The notes under the pieces: model-generated
Seen by the model: the letters and a program-made list of their open reading frames with translations, nothing else
Told to the model about the DNA's origin: nothing
Databases searched by the model: none
In this document: piece after piece, positions 15,453 through 25,286 of the stretch
Position numbering within the stretch: position 1 is the first letter of the stretch
Layout: each line of letters starts with the position of its first letter
Assembly: GCF_001636695.1 (NCBI RefSeq)
Contig: NZ_LGEL01000500.1
Span: forward strand, 1 to 64,000
DNA from: Pedobacter panaciterrae
GTDB taxonomy: Bacteria; Bacteroidota; Bacteroidia; Sphingobacteriales; Sphingobacteriaceae
Reading direction: 5' to 3'
DNA: 64,000 nucleotides
Made by a program: the position numbers and the translations under genes

Positions 15453-17132
15453 TTACTTAAAAGAAAGGTGTATTAAGGAAACACCTTGTCTTGGCAACAA
15501 GATTTCTAAACTAGCAGTTCCATTTTTAGTTTTAAGTGTCGAAGGTTTTTCGAGCATAGCTAGTTGACCAGCTTTTTCAAGTTGTTTGATTTGTACTGCT
15601 GTCGGACTTACAGGGGAACCCATTTTTTTCCAGACTTCGTACGAATTGCTATGCTCGTCATCAATGCGATAATGCTTAAGTTCAATTGTTTTGGAAGGCA
15701 GCCCCTTAAGCTGAATGTTAACTTTTTCAGCCTTACCTTTTTCGTCAGCATCATGATAATTCCACACCATCACTGCTGCAGATTTATTATCTTTTGATGC
15801 CAATGCGCCAATATCTGTTTGAGTACCACGAATACCATTAGCTAAAATACTATCAAGGGCATACATTCTGTTTGCATCAACCTTAACTAAATTTCCTCCC
15901 ATCATTCCATACATTCTAAACACATTTAACACTGGCTTATCCACACCATTAGTTGCAAGGTCTCTGAACCCATAGAACCAGGGTTGGTTTTCAAATTCAA
16001 AGGCCCAGGTAACCGCACCAATAAGGTTAGATTTCAGCAAACGTGCCAGCTCATACTTACGGGCGAAGGATGCAGCAGTATAACTGGAGTACATGGTTCC
16101 ATTACGATAAGCATTTTGAGGATCTGTAGCCATACCACAAGCGGCACATCCTTCCGGATCTGATTCCCCGATCACTATTGGGAGATGTTTTAACTGCGGG
16201 TAGGCAGCAATAACCTTTAAATTATCATTAATGTTGCGCAGCTGGCTACGGATACCCATAACCACCCTTCCATTTTCTAATCCAGGCGATCCCTTGGCAT
16301 GAAATAAAAGAATATCAAGCGGCGACCCCGTTTTTCCGGTCGCATAATTGGTCTCGAACAGACAATGTTTTATAAAAGCATCCTGAAATTTCATGGCGCC
16401 TCCGGTGATATCAGTACCTCCTATTCTGGCTGTAGGTAAAGCTCTTTTAACTGCATCAGCAGAATAGTCATATAGTTTAAAAAATTCTTGTTGTGTTCCT
16501 CTCCAGTATTGCGAATCCGGTTCATTCCAAAGCTCCCAGTACCAGCTTTCTACTTCTTCTTTTCCATAACGCTCAACACTATGCTTTACCCATTGATAAA
16601 TAAGCTCTGCCCATTTATTATAATCTTTGGGAGGATATGCCCAGCCGGTAAAAATATCACTGTACTTATCGCCAGGTTTCCAGTTGTGTTTATAAGGTTG
16701 GGGTTTGGATGATAGTGCTTCGGGCATAAAGCCAATTTGAGCGAGAGGTTTCATCCCTCTTTTGATATAAGTATCAAAAATACTGTCGATAATAGACCAG
16801 TTGTAAATTGGATTTCCATTAGCATCTTCAGTATAGGCATTAGTTGAGCCCCATTTTAAAGCAGCAACACCATCGCCCGTTACCAATAAGCTATGTGCCC
16901 TTACAAACACAGGTACCGGACTTGCCGCTGCAATTTCGGTTAGTAATTTCTTACCATCCTTCATATAGGTATAATTAGGCTCATCATACCCAAACCAGGC
17001 CCATAGTGGCTTCATTGGCTCTATTGATTCTGAAAAATTAACGGTAATACTTGCCGATTCATTTTTGTTGGCTTGCGCATAGACAAGGCTGTTTATGCCA
17101 ACCATCATTATCAAAAGTTTAATCTTTTTCAT
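15453..17132 (-). CDS. secreted GH39-like glycoside hydrolase
   Basis: 559 residues. A signal peptide ends near residue 20 (SLVYAQA). The clan GH-A barrel shows YWELWNEPDSQYW, whose Glu is the expected acid/base (after strand 4), and LPIVIGESDPEGC with the candidate nucleophile Glu. A C-terminal beta-sandwich (about 460-559: AAVMVWNYHDADEKGKAEKV) matches GH39 xylosidase architecture. It probably acts in the periplasm or outside on beta-xylosides or similar; substrate specificity cannot be read. It is last in a minus-strand sugar cluster with GH2, LacI and a sugar dehydrogenase. Confidence 0.75.
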   Translation of the reverse strand: MKKIKLLIMMVGINSLVYAQANKNESASITVNFSESIEPMKPLWAWFGYDEPNYTYMKDGKKLLTEIAAASPVPVFVRAHSLLVTGDGVAALKWGSTNAYTEDANGNPIYNWSIIDSIFDTYIKRGMKPLAQIGFMPEALSSKPQPYKHNWKPGDKYSDIFTGWAYPPKDYNKWAELIYQWVKHSVERYGKEEVESWYWELWNEPDSQYWRGTQQEFFKLYDYSADAVKRALPTARIGGTDITGGAMKFQDAFIKHCLFETNYATGKTGSPLDILLFHAKGSPGLENGRVVMGIRSQLRNINDNLKVIAAYPQLKHLPIVIGESDPEGCAACGMATDPQNAYRNGTMYSSYTAASFARKYELARLLKSNLIGAVTWAFEFENQPWFYGFRDLATNGVDKPVLNVFRMYGMMGGNLVKVDANRMYALDSILANGIRGTQTDIGALASKDNKSAAVMVWNYHDADEKGKAEKVNIQLKGLPSKTIELKHYRIDDEHSNSYEVWKKMGSPVSPTAVQIKQLEKAGQLAMLEKPSTLKTKNGTASLEILLPRQGVSLIHLSFK

Positions 17133-17170
17133 TAACTATGATTATTTGTTTGAGTATTCCATTAACTCGT

Positions 17171-18208
17171 TTATCTTATGTCGCCAAAATGAACTTTTTC
17201 TAATGAGTTGGTATCATTAAGCAGCTGGATGGTAGTTGATGGACCCAGATTTACCGGGTCAGTCCATGAGCGGAGTGCCCACACAATTTTTTTAGCTGGT
17301 GTAACTTCTATTGCCTGAACCGGAGCATTGCTGGGATCCAATTTACTATCCCATTGGTTAAACCAATTATTTATAAGCGTATTGCCATTTGGCAAACGTG
17401 TTGCAAGTTGAGGTGACGAGACTTTATAATCAGGTATTTCATCTAAGATATACTCCCAAACCACCTTTCCACTCCGTGTGATTTCCTTAACGAACCGCTT
17501 ATTACTTGTCACCAGTATATTCCCGTTTTTCAACTGTACGGCCGACCAAACACCGGGAACCTCCAGCGATAAAAGTTCCTTGCCATTGACGTCATATTCG
17601 CAAACTTTACCCAGGTCCATATGAGCAACAAGAATAGTTCCTTCTTTTGTTAATCTTGCATGTCTGATTTGACCATGAGTTCCACTTTTAAAAGGTAGTT
17701 TAAACTCTTTTTCAATCTTATTATTGTTGATATTTATTACCAAAACTTTGGCTGGATTACCATTCTGAACAAATACGACATGCGATTCGCCAATAAGCTG
17801 GGCTGTATGAGTTTCAAATCCCTCAGGCGTGTCATATTTCCAAAGTACTTTTTTATCGGAGTTGATTAAAGTAATGCCATATTGATGGGCAAACAACACA
17901 TTTCCATTTTTCATTAATATAGCATCACTAATTTCACCCCTGCCCACTGTATCTATATATGACCATGTTATTTTACCGCCTCGTATGATATACATGTTCC
18001 GTGCCTTGGCTTCTCCCGCATAAAAAAAATCGAATTGTTTAAGTCCTTTCCCTGGCAATTCCTTTGGAGCTAAATTATTACTGGCTTTGGTACCAGTAGT
18101 TTGAGCGATCGTCGTTTTAGATATACCAACCATCAATACTGATATTAGCATTAAATTAAACTGGATCCTGTTCAGCGTTTTAGAACATTTTGTCTGTTTG
18201 TATTTCAT
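17171..18208 (-). CDS. secreted beta-propeller protein
   Basis: 345 residues with an N-terminal signal (hydrophobic 18-35, ending TTIAQ). Repeated blade-like motifs include ISDAILMKNGNVLFAHQYG, IRHARLTKEGTILVAH, WSAVQLKNGNILVTSNK and PQLATRLPNGNTLINNWFNQ, with K-V-L-W-K-Y, K-V-V-W-E-Y and K-I-V-W-A-L strands, as in PQQ-like/arylsulfotransferase-type propellers. No catalytic residues are assignable. It lies between the LacI gene and GH39, and presumably binds or processes a carbohydrate or its aglycone in the periplasm. The function is unknown. Confidence 0.6.
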   Translation of the reverse strand: MKYKQTKCSKTLNRIQFNLMLISVLMVGISKTTIAQTTGTKASNNLAPKELPGKGLKQFDFFYAGEAKARNMYIIRGGKITWSYIDTVGRGEISDAILMKNGNVLFAHQYGITLINSDKKVLWKYDTPEGFETHTAQLIGESHVVFVQNGNPAKVLVININNNKIEKEFKLPFKSGTHGQIRHARLTKEGTILVAHMDLGKVCEYDVNGKELLSLEVPGVWSAVQLKNGNILVTSNKRFVKEITRSGKVVWEYILDEIPDYKVSSPQLATRLPNGNTLINNWFNQWDSKLDPSNAPVQAIEVTPAKKIVWALRSWTDPVNLGPSTTIQLLNDTNSLEKVHFGDIR

Positions 18209-18257
18209 AATAAAGAGTGTTAAAAGCCATAATATAGCTAAGTACGAGGTTTAGCTA

Positions 18258-19265
18258 CTAAACCCAGAATATATCAGCATCAATCGTTTTTGTTTCAAAT
18301 TCAGTAATTGGATATTTAGCCTCAATTATTTTTAAAAGCATAGTCATAGATATTTGGCCCATTTCAAAAGCTCTTTGTCTGATATGGGATATTGGCGTTT
18401 CAAGTAAATCTATCAGATCTACATTTGAAAAGCCTATAACTGACAGTTCATCTCTGTTAATCTTTAACTTTCTTAAAGCCCTGAGGCATGACATACTCAG
18501 CCTGTCTCCAGCTACAAATACGGCATCCGGGCACTGATCCAGAGCCATCAATTGTCTGATTACCAATTCAGTTTCCTCATGGTCACCGCCCCCTGAAGGG
18601 CAGAACCGGATCAATTCATCCCTCCATAAAATATTTTGATCTGTTAATGCTGCTTTATATCCATTCATCCGCTCCTTGGTAATTGACAATTGCGGTGCAT
18701 TGGCTAAAAAAGCAATATTTCTTTTGCCATTTTCTATCAATTGTAAAGTAGCCTTATAAGAACTCTCAAAGTTATTACAGATCACCTTATAAGTATCTAT
18801 CTCATCCACAATCCTGTCAAAGAAAACAATTGGCAAACCGCTTTCATGCATTTGCTGAAGGTGCGTGTATTCAGTTGTTTCGGATGACATGGTAATGATC
18901 AGGCCATCAACATAGCGGTTAGCCATATGGTTAACCACTTCAATTTCCTTATGGTATGAATCCTTAGTTTGAGAGATTATCGTATGATACCCTTCTTTGT
19001 CTGCTATGGATTCAATTCCTGATATCGCCTGTGAAAAGAAACTATTTGCTAAATCAGGAACAACTATACCAATAGACCTGCTTTTTTTGCTCCTCAGCCC
19101 CGCCGCCATCGGATTGGATTGATAATTAACGCTTGCAGCATAATCATTCACCAGCTTTTTCGTCTCTTTACTAATGTCGTAAGAATCTCTTAAAGCTCTC
19201 GAAACCGTTGAAGGTGAAAGATCCAATGCCACTGCAATATCTTTTAAAGTTATAGGTTTATACAT
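18258..19265 (-). CDS. LacI-family transcriptional regulator
   Basis: 335 residues. The helix-turn-helix TLKDIAVALDLSPSTVSRAL sits at the N-terminus, followed by the hinge NPMAAGLRSKKSRSIGIVVP and a periplasmic-binding-protein-like effector domain (PDAVFVAGDRLSMSCLRAL, LSVIGFSNVDLIDLLETPIS). It probably represses or activates the surrounding glycoside hydrolase genes in response to a sugar. Its position inside the cluster, between GH2 and the propeller gene on the same strand, suggests autoregulation with the operon. A 7-base palindrome (18248-18264) overlaps its stop codon. Confidence 0.92.
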   Translation of the reverse strand: MYKPITLKDIAVALDLSPSTVSRALRDSYDISKETKKLVNDYAASVNYQSNPMAAGLRSKKSRSIGIVVPDLANSFFSQAISGIESIADKEGYHTIISQTKDSYHKEIEVVNHMANRYVDGLIITMSSETTEYTHLQQMHESGLPIVFFDRIVDEIDTYKVICNNFESSYKATLQLIENGKRNIAFLANAPQLSITKERMNGYKAALTDQNILWRDELIRFCPSGGGDHEETELVIRQLMALDQCPDAVFVAGDRLSMSCLRALRKLKINRDELSVIGFSNVDLIDLLETPISHIRQRAFEMGQISMTMLLKIIEAKYPITEFETKTIDADIFWV

Positions 19266-19315
19266 AAAGCATGCTAGCTAAAACATGATGAATGTACTAA
19301 AAAACTACTATAGTA

Positions 19316-22075
19316 CTAATAGAAATCAAACCAAAGCTTTCCTGACACCTTTGAATTTGATGCTACATTTTTCTGACTTTGAGGTCCCATTGAATCTGCC
19401 TGTTTAAATTTATTTCCAATAGGAGCTATTGCATCTAAAAACCCGAGGTTTCCCTCTGGAAACGGAGGATTTACATGAGATATGAACGATGTATGTTGTT
19501 TCTCCGGTTTCAACATCTGAAGAAACAGATTCGATTTATCTGTATATACTTTAAATGTAGAATTCCCCGCTTCTATTTCTGCCCAATACAAATTGGCATG
19601 ATAGCCTTTAAATTCAGGGTAAACAAAAGTCTCACCAGTTATTGTGTTATTGTAACTCTTTTCCCAAACGCTTGTGCTCACTCCTTTTAACCTGTTTTTC
19701 CAGGTTCGGTAAGGTCCATCGCCCAACCAGCGCATCCCTGTAATTTTAGACTCATCGATGTTAAACGTTATCCCGTAAAAATTTGCGGTTCCCGTTTGTG
19801 TATAATCATACTCCAGACATACCGGTTTTCCTGAAACAAATAACCATTTAGCGTTCAAAGTTGATTCACCTGAGTATGAACTTTCTACAATGATTCCGCC
19901 ATCTGCAGTTTTAACATGTTTAAAACTCTGCAATGCCTGATTTACACCAGCAAGTGCAGGGCCATTACCAAAAGAAACTACTCCTTTGCTATTTTCAACA
20001 GTTTTCAAATAGCCAGTTTGGGTATCAAAAGTATAGGTTATCCCATTCTGTACTACAACATAGGCGCTCTCTTTTTCCGAATCGGAGATTTTACTTTTCT
20101 CTTTGTCAAGAGCTTCCAGATTCTTCTGTACAATCTGAGCTGTAGTTTTAATTGGCCAGGTCCAGGTATAAATTTCCCGTCCCTGTTTGTTTGTAGCAAT
20201 AAAACGCAATGCATCTGCATCTTTCCAATTTGGAGTAAGACCTAGTTTGAAACTGCCTGTTTTGCCCGGAGCTAACGCAGCAGATAACTTACCAGAAGAA
20301 ATTTGTGTAAATCCATTTTTCTTTTCCGTTGCCAAAGGGAATTTAACCAATTGCCAGGTAAAGTTACAATCAGAAAGATTGGTATATAAATAAGTATTTT
20401 CCAACTCAACAACCACATTTTGCGCAGTAAAATCAGGTCTCTTTGCTTGTACCGGACTCCAAACTTCTTTGATGGTATAGAAACTTCCCTCTTTTTCCCG
20501 GTGAGGTCCAACAATACCATCAGCCCCATGGTTTCCATCCGTATCTATACTGTCCTTTTTATCTCTTCTAACAACACCTTCATCTGTTAAAGCCCACAAA
20601 AATCCACCTGCATGCCTTGGATTTTGACGAATAAGCTTCCAGTTATCATCCAGACTTGCTCCATGTCCTCCGTCATAAAGACCATGGATCATTTCTGTAT
20701 GAAGAAGAATGTCCTGTTTGTTTGCGGCATTTTCAATGTATTTATACTCCGGATAGTGCTTAGTATCTATATTGTTAAAATTACTCCATGGATGAATCAC
20801 CACTCGCTTTTGAGGATCATAAAGTGCATAATCATTATCCAGTTCCAGGTTAAATCCTCCTTCATTTCCATTGGCCCAAAACATAATACTTGGGTGGTTT
20901 ACATCACGAACAATCAATTCTTTAACCAGCTTTCGCCCAACCGGAGTACCATAATGCTGTTGCCAGCCAGTTAGTTCATCAACTACAAATAAGCCTATAG
21001 AATCACAAAGATCTAAGAATTCAGCGTCCGGCGGATAATGAGACATACGAACTGCGTTCATATTCATATCTTTCATCAGCATAATATCCTGAAGATGAAC
21101 TTTCCTGCTTAGTGTTCTGCCGCTTTCAGGCCAGAAGCTGTGACGATTTACTCCTTTTACCAGAATCTTTGTACCGTTTACATAAATCCCGTCCGACTTC
21201 CTCACCTCTACCGTCCTGAATCCAAAGCGCTGATTTAATACATTTACAATACGTCCATTTCTTGTGATACTTACTTCAGCCGTGTAAAGATTTGGGAATT
21301 CAGGATTCCATAGGGCAGGTTTAGTAAACTTGCCAGTTAACCTGATTGAATCAGCAGGTTTAGTTACATTATAATTTATAGGAGCGCCAAATGCAGCTCC
21401 CTTTAACGTTTTCAAGCGCACCGACACTTTATCGCCCGACTGTACCTTACCCGTAAACACATCTATTCCGAAACCCCCATCAGCCTTTGCATCAATTGCA
21501 ACACGGTCTATAAATGTTTTAGGCATTATCCTAAGGTAAACAGGACGGAAAATACCTCCAAGTGCCCAGAAATCTCCTTGTCGTTCAGCTTTATTTACAG
21601 TAGGATCGGCACTTTCCTTGCTTACCGTTACTTCCAATACGTTATCAGCATCAAATTTTAAAAGGCTACTTACAGGATAATTGAAACGATAAAAACTACC
21701 CTGATGTATAGCACCGGCTAACTGACCATTAATTTTAACTTCTGCATCAGTCATCACCCCTTCAAAAACAAGCTGAATCTCCTTATCTGACCATGATTTA
21801 TCCGCTTTAAAATGATGAAGATACAGTCCTTGCTCATCCCATTTTTTCTTATCATGGCCATAATTATAACCGCCAAACCCTTGCAGTTCCCATTGAGACG
21901 GAACAGGTATTTCAGTCCATTTGCCACTATTCATTCCTTTGGTACAAAAGAAATCCCAATTAACAGTATTATCCTTATCAGTTCCTGACAGGTACACAAG
22001 CTTGCTTTGCTGTGCCATAGCCTTGACAGAAAATATGCCTACAAGACATAAAGCAGAGAAAATTATTCGTTTCAT
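19316..22075 (-). CDS. secreted GH2 beta-galactosidase-like enzyme
   Basis: 919 residues. A signal peptide ends near residue 21 (VKAMAQ). The order is sugar-binding jelly roll (about 40-190), Ig-like domain, TIM barrel (VKGVNRHSFWPESGRTLSRK, MSHYPPDAEFLDLCDSIGLF), then C-terminal domains including the LacZ small-chain-like WLGDGPYRTWKNRLKGV. The acid/base Glu is in MFWANGNEGGFN and the nucleophile Glu in ILLHTEMIHGLYDGGHG. The length and domain order fit GH2 beta-galactosidases, but beta-mannosidase or glucuronidase-like specificity cannot be excluded. The next gene upstream (sugar dehydrogenase) is 17 bases away. Confidence 0.88.
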   Translation of the reverse strand: MKRIIFSALCLVGIFSVKAMAQQSKLVYLSGTDKDNTVNWDFFCTKGMNSGKWTEIPVPSQWELQGFGGYNYGHDKKKWDEQGLYLHHFKADKSWSDKEIQLVFEGVMTDAEVKINGQLAGAIHQGSFYRFNYPVSSLLKFDADNVLEVTVSKESADPTVNKAERQGDFWALGGIFRPVYLRIMPKTFIDRVAIDAKADGGFGIDVFTGKVQSGDKVSVRLKTLKGAAFGAPINYNVTKPADSIRLTGKFTKPALWNPEFPNLYTAEVSITRNGRIVNVLNQRFGFRTVEVRKSDGIYVNGTKILVKGVNRHSFWPESGRTLSRKVHLQDIMLMKDMNMNAVRMSHYPPDAEFLDLCDSIGLFVVDELTGWQQHYGTPVGRKLVKELIVRDVNHPSIMFWANGNEGGFNLELDNDYALYDPQKRVVIHPWSNFNNIDTKHYPEYKYIENAANKQDILLHTEMIHGLYDGGHGASLDDNWKLIRQNPRHAGGFLWALTDEGVVRRDKKDSIDTDGNHGADGIVGPHREKEGSFYTIKEVWSPVQAKRPDFTAQNVVVELENTYLYTNLSDCNFTWQLVKFPLATEKKNGFTQISSGKLSAALAPGKTGSFKLGLTPNWKDADALRFIATNKQGREIYTWTWPIKTTAQIVQKNLEALDKEKSKISDSEKESAYVVVQNGITYTFDTQTGYLKTVENSKGVVSFGNGPALAGVNQALQSFKHVKTADGGIIVESSYSGESTLNAKWLFVSGKPVCLEYDYTQTGTANFYGITFNIDESKITGMRWLGDGPYRTWKNRLKGVSTSVWEKSYNNTITGETFVYPEFKGYHANLYWAEIEAGNSTFKVYTDKSNLFLQMLKPEKQHTSFISHVNPPFPEGNLGFLDAIAPIGNKFKQADSMGPQSQKNVASNSKVSGKLWFDFY

Positions 22076-22092
22076 GATGTTAAATTGAAAAA

Positions 22093-23280
22093 TTATGGAA
22101 CCATTTTATATATCGCACCCTTATCGCTTTCCAGCAACATCGTAAGCATGTATATTTCACCTTTTAGGTCTTCGCCAAAACTGTAGATATGCCAGTATCC
22201 CGCATCCCTTGAAATTGACATTTTTGTTCGTACCCATTTACCATCTGCACTTTTCGAAAGGTTCCAAACCGGCCCCATAAAATCTCCAAAAACATATTTA
22301 CCGTTTAAAGATGGGATTGCTTTACCACGATAAACATAACCACCGGTAATACTTATACCTTCTGTATGAGGATATTCTATAATTGGCAGGATATGATCTT
22401 TTGGTTGGGGATCATTTGGTCTGTACGAATGAAAACCTTCAAAAGGGCGCCATCCATAATTACCTCCTTTTGTTACCAGATCTACCTCCTCATATTTATC
22501 CTGACCTACATCACCAGCAAAAAGCTGATTCGTTTTACGATCAAAGCTAAAACGCCATGGATTTCTGAACCCATAAGCATAAATTTCAGGTCGTGCATCA
22601 GCAGTATTTATAAATGGATTATCGGCAGGAATTGCATATGGCTCCTTAGTGACATCAATCCGGATTATTTTACCAAGAAGATTGGTCAGATTCTGTGCAT
22701 TTCCGTATTCTCCATGCAAGTCGTTCTGTCCACCACCGTCACCAAGAGAAATATAAAGAAATCCATCTGCCCCAAACTGCAAACAACCACCATTATGATT
22801 AGATTGCGGCTCATCCACAATTAGTACCTTACGCATTTTTGTCCTATCGGCAATCCTGCTGTTACTTTTAGATACAGTATATTCCCTTATCTCAGCATCG
22901 TGATCTGTTCCTTTACCTTTTGCCGAAGGAACGCTACAGTATAGATAAAATTTACCATTTGTTGCATAATCTGGATGAAATGCGAGGCCGAGTAGCCCGC
23001 GTTCTTCATAGCCTTCCTTTTTTACAACTTCTTTGGAAATATCAAGAAAGGGTGTTTCAATTAGCTTACCGTTCTCTATGATACGTATGCGGCCTTCCTG
23101 CTCACAAACAAAAAGTAAATTAGGTTCCTTTTTTGTAACTGCCATTGCCGTTGGGTGCGACAACTCATCTGTTATTAGTTTTAATTTTACATTGCCAGCT
23201 TTAACGGCTTTCTGTCCAAGTGTAACGGCAGGAGCTATTAAAACAAAAATAATAGGCAAAAAAAATTTATTAAGTCTCAT
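22093..23280 (-). CDS. PQQ-dependent soluble sugar dehydrogenase (GSDH family)
   Basis: 395 residues. A signal peptide ends near residue 22 (VTLGQ). The six-bladed propeller is marked by LLFVCEQEGRIRIIENGKLI, ERGLLGLAFHPDYATNGKFY, SNHNGGCLQFGADGFLYISL-GDGGGQND, and AYGFRNPWRFSFDRKTNQLF. The His in the N-H-N-G-G region and the R-N-P-W-R motif match PQQ-binding aldose sugar dehydrogenases (YliI/Asd-type). It would oxidise free aldoses to lactones in the periplasm. It heads the GH2-LacI-propeller-GH39 run. Confidence 0.85.
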   Translation of the reverse strand: MRLNKFFLPIIFVLIAPAVTLGQKAVKAGNVKLKLITDELSHPTAMAVTKKEPNLLFVCEQEGRIRIIENGKLIETPFLDISKEVVKKEGYEERGLLGLAFHPDYATNGKFYLYCSVPSAKGKGTDHDAEIREYTVSKSNSRIADRTKMRKVLIVDEPQSNHNGGCLQFGADGFLYISLGDGGGQNDLHGEYGNAQNLTNLLGKIIRIDVTKEPYAIPADNPFINTADARPEIYAYGFRNPWRFSFDRKTNQLFAGDVGQDKYEEVDLVTKGGNYGWRPFEGFHSYRPNDPQPKDHILPIIEYPHTEGISITGGYVYRGKAIPSLNGKYVFGDFMGPVWNLSKSADGKWVRTKMSISRDAGYWHIYSFGEDLKGEIYMLTMLLESDKGAIYKMVP

Positions 23281-23496
23281 TCGGTTTCGTATTTGGTTAA
23301 GTTGGTTAAGCGTGTGTTATACTTTTACCAATCATTGTTCAATTCCAATACGATATTAAGAAGATTAATACCCTTTTTACTTAATCAGACAATAAAAATT
23401 TACGCAATCGTTGCCGAAAGGCTATAGGGGTTATTTAACGATTGCATCTGGTTACGGGTGAATCTCTCCAATAACTTTACTTTTTTTCCGTATAAA
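23281..23496. other. intergenic region upstream of the sugar dehydrogenase
   Basis: AT-rich sequence holding the promoter region for the minus-strand sugar cluster. I found no full TAnnTTTG element and no ORF. The 3' part precedes a large hairpin at 23497. Confidence 0.4.
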
Positions 23497-23570
23497 TTTT
23501 GCTATTCTTTTGCCTGAGCAAAAGAATAGCAAAAGGAAAGCAAAACAATAGCAAAAGGATAGCAAAAGAA
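23497..23570. terminator. 17-bp hairpin followed by GCAAAAG-type tandem repeats
   Basis: TTTTGCTATTCTTTTGC at 23497-23513 pairs perfectly with 23518-23534 across a 4-base loop (CTGA). It is followed by reiterations of ATAGCAAAAGG/AAAGCAAAAC to about 23570. It lies just past the stop of the DoxX-like gene and so at the 3' end of the long SusCD operon. There is no clean U-tract in the minus direction, so it may be a processing or stability hairpin rather than a classical terminator. Confidence 0.5.
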
Positions 23571-23582
23571 ATTGCAGTACTT

Positions 23583-25274
23583 TTAATACTTCCCTGCATT
23601 CAGTGTGCTTTCTGGTAACACATATTTTCTGTTGACTTTATCGAGAACAACATAAAGAGAATCATTGTTTTCGTTTACCCCTTCCAGGATCACTTTGTTT
23701 CCATCAATAGTATGATATTTCAGAATCAATTTGGCCCGGTTTAAACTCCGCTCAGGACGGGCAAACTCACGGTCTCTGCGGGTAGACCAGGCACGTTTAT
23801 CGATCATCCTGTTTTCGTCACCTATGTTTTTCCATGCAGCTTTACTGATCCAGTTATTAGTACTGTCGTTTTCCTTTTCATCCGAGCCTCCCCTTCTGCC
23901 TCGTCCACCTCTCGATGCAAGGGCATTTTTATCCTGCAGGTAAAGTACATGTTCTACAGTATCAGCATAGTAATGAAAAGCACGCTGTCCGCCTGCAGTA
24001 CCGGCAATTTCGAATGTACGCTGTATGTCATGCATCGGGCTTCCACCACCATTTGATGGATCAACAACTACTGGTTTATTAATTCTGAATGTTAGGGTGG
24101 TCCATTTTTCAAAGGTGGCTTCCTTCCATCGTACACTATCTAATGGAGAATATGGAATCTCCTGTCCATTTATTTTAAACTCGGTAACATTATAATTGCC
24201 CCTTAATGTTTTCACTCCTGCTGTTGATGGTTGTTTATAAGGATCATATTTAAAATTGATCACTTCAGTATAGGTCAGAATTACAAAGAAGATCAGGACG
24301 GTAAGCCCCTTTAAAGCAATTCTGGTGTATTTGTATACTGGCTTACTATAATCAGGATAGTAAAATTGTGGTACGGTATAGCGCTCAAGAATCAGCAGAT
24401 TGTATAATCTTGGCACGTCGGCAGCAATGACTAAAGCGCCCAGCAATACAAAGTAGAAAGCATATACATGCACACCGCCATCATAGGCATAATTCACAAA
24501 AGTGATATCGCCCAATGCACCAATGAGCAATATAGCACCGTAGGTAGCTGTCTTTCTGAAAAGTAACAAGGCTCCGGCAGCAAGTTCTACTATACCACCA
24601 AATACCTGATACCAGGGTACTATACCAACGGAAAGCCAGTAGATCTTTTGTGCGGTGAAGTCGCCAAGGTCTGTGTTCAGGAGGCCTAACGAAGGAAAAG
24701 GCATTTGGGTTGGGAACAATTTTGTAAAACCAAAACCAATGATCCCTATAGCTGCTCTGAAACGCACAACTACGGTTAACCAATAATACAATACATTGTA
24801 GGATGGCCTTTTTCGATCAAGCGCACTCCAGATCAACCCTACCACTACTGCTATTGCAAGTGCATTTCCCCATGAACTGTAGTCGCTAATCCAGCTTCTT
24901 TTTCTCTGAACACTGCTTTCACTGCGCTGTGATTTTCCTTTTTCTGAATCAACCTTTGCTGATTCAGCTCCTTTTGCCCGCTTTATAGAATCACCGCGAC
25001 CCTGTTTTTGAGGACCGGCAGCCTCCTGTCCTTCGCCATCAGCAATATTTGGGCGTCCTGCGCTGCCAAATAATACCGGCGGTACACTGGTACCAAAGCG
25101 TGCAATATCATATATATCTCGATAATGCGGATTTAGCCAATCAATGGCAATTAAATTTTTATACCAGCCGCTGCTAAGCGGAATAGATACCAGCAAGAAG
25201 AATACAAATGTAATGCGAAATGCTATTTTCTTGCCTATGGACCATTTAGTTGGTGTATTTTCTGAATTATTCAT
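23583..25274 (-). CDS. DoxX-like multi-pass membrane protein, larger paralogue
   Basis: 563 residues. A helix near 15-30 is followed by a low-complexity Lys/Ser/Glu/Gly linker (about 75-125), then a bundle of helices (YYWLTVVVRFRAAIGIIGFG, WYQVFGGIVELAAGALLLF, AYGAILLIGALGDITFVNY-type) resembling DoxX. A soluble C-terminal domain of about 240 residues includes the glycine/arginine stretch RGGRGRRGG. It is homologous across its length to the next gene upstream (same FTKLFPTQMPFPSLGLLNTD / FIKFFPLQAPFPSISNLNTS block), so the two are tandem duplicates. DoxX/DoxD proteins are linked to thiosulfate and thiol oxidation in other organisms, which fits the sulfur context, but function here is inferred. 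Last gene of the operon. Confidence 0.6.
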   Translation of the reverse strand: MNNSENTPTKWSIGKKIAFRITFVFFLLVSIPLSSGWYKNLIAIDWLNPHYRDIYDIARFGTSVPPVLFGSAGRPNIADGEGQEAAGPQKQGRGDSIKRAKGAESAKVDSEKGKSQRSESSVQRKRSWISDYSSWGNALAIAVVVGLIWSALDRKRPSYNVLYYWLTVVVRFRAAIGIIGFGFTKLFPTQMPFPSLGLLNTDLGDFTAQKIYWLSVGIVPWYQVFGGIVELAAGALLLFRKTATYGAILLIGALGDITFVNYAYDGGVHVYAFYFVLLGALVIAADVPRLYNLLILERYTVPQFYYPDYSKPVYKYTRIALKGLTVLIFFVILTYTEVINFKYDPYKQPSTAGVKTLRGNYNVTEFKINGQEIPYSPLDSVRWKEATFEKWTTLTFRINKPVVVDPSNGGGSPMHDIQRTFEIAGTAGGQRAFHYYADTVEHVLYLQDKNALASRGGRGRRGGSDEKENDSTNNWISKAAWKNIGDENRMIDKRAWSTRRDREFARPERSLNRAKLILKYHTIDGNKVILEGVNENNDSLYVVLDKVNRKYVLPESTLNAGKY

Positions 25275-25286
25275 TTTTCATGAGTA

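Noticed and set aside
18248-18264. Palindrome GGTTTAG-CTA-CTAAACC as LacI operator
   Set aside because: It overlaps the lacI stop codon, the arms are only 7 bases, and no second copy was found before the other genes of the cluster.
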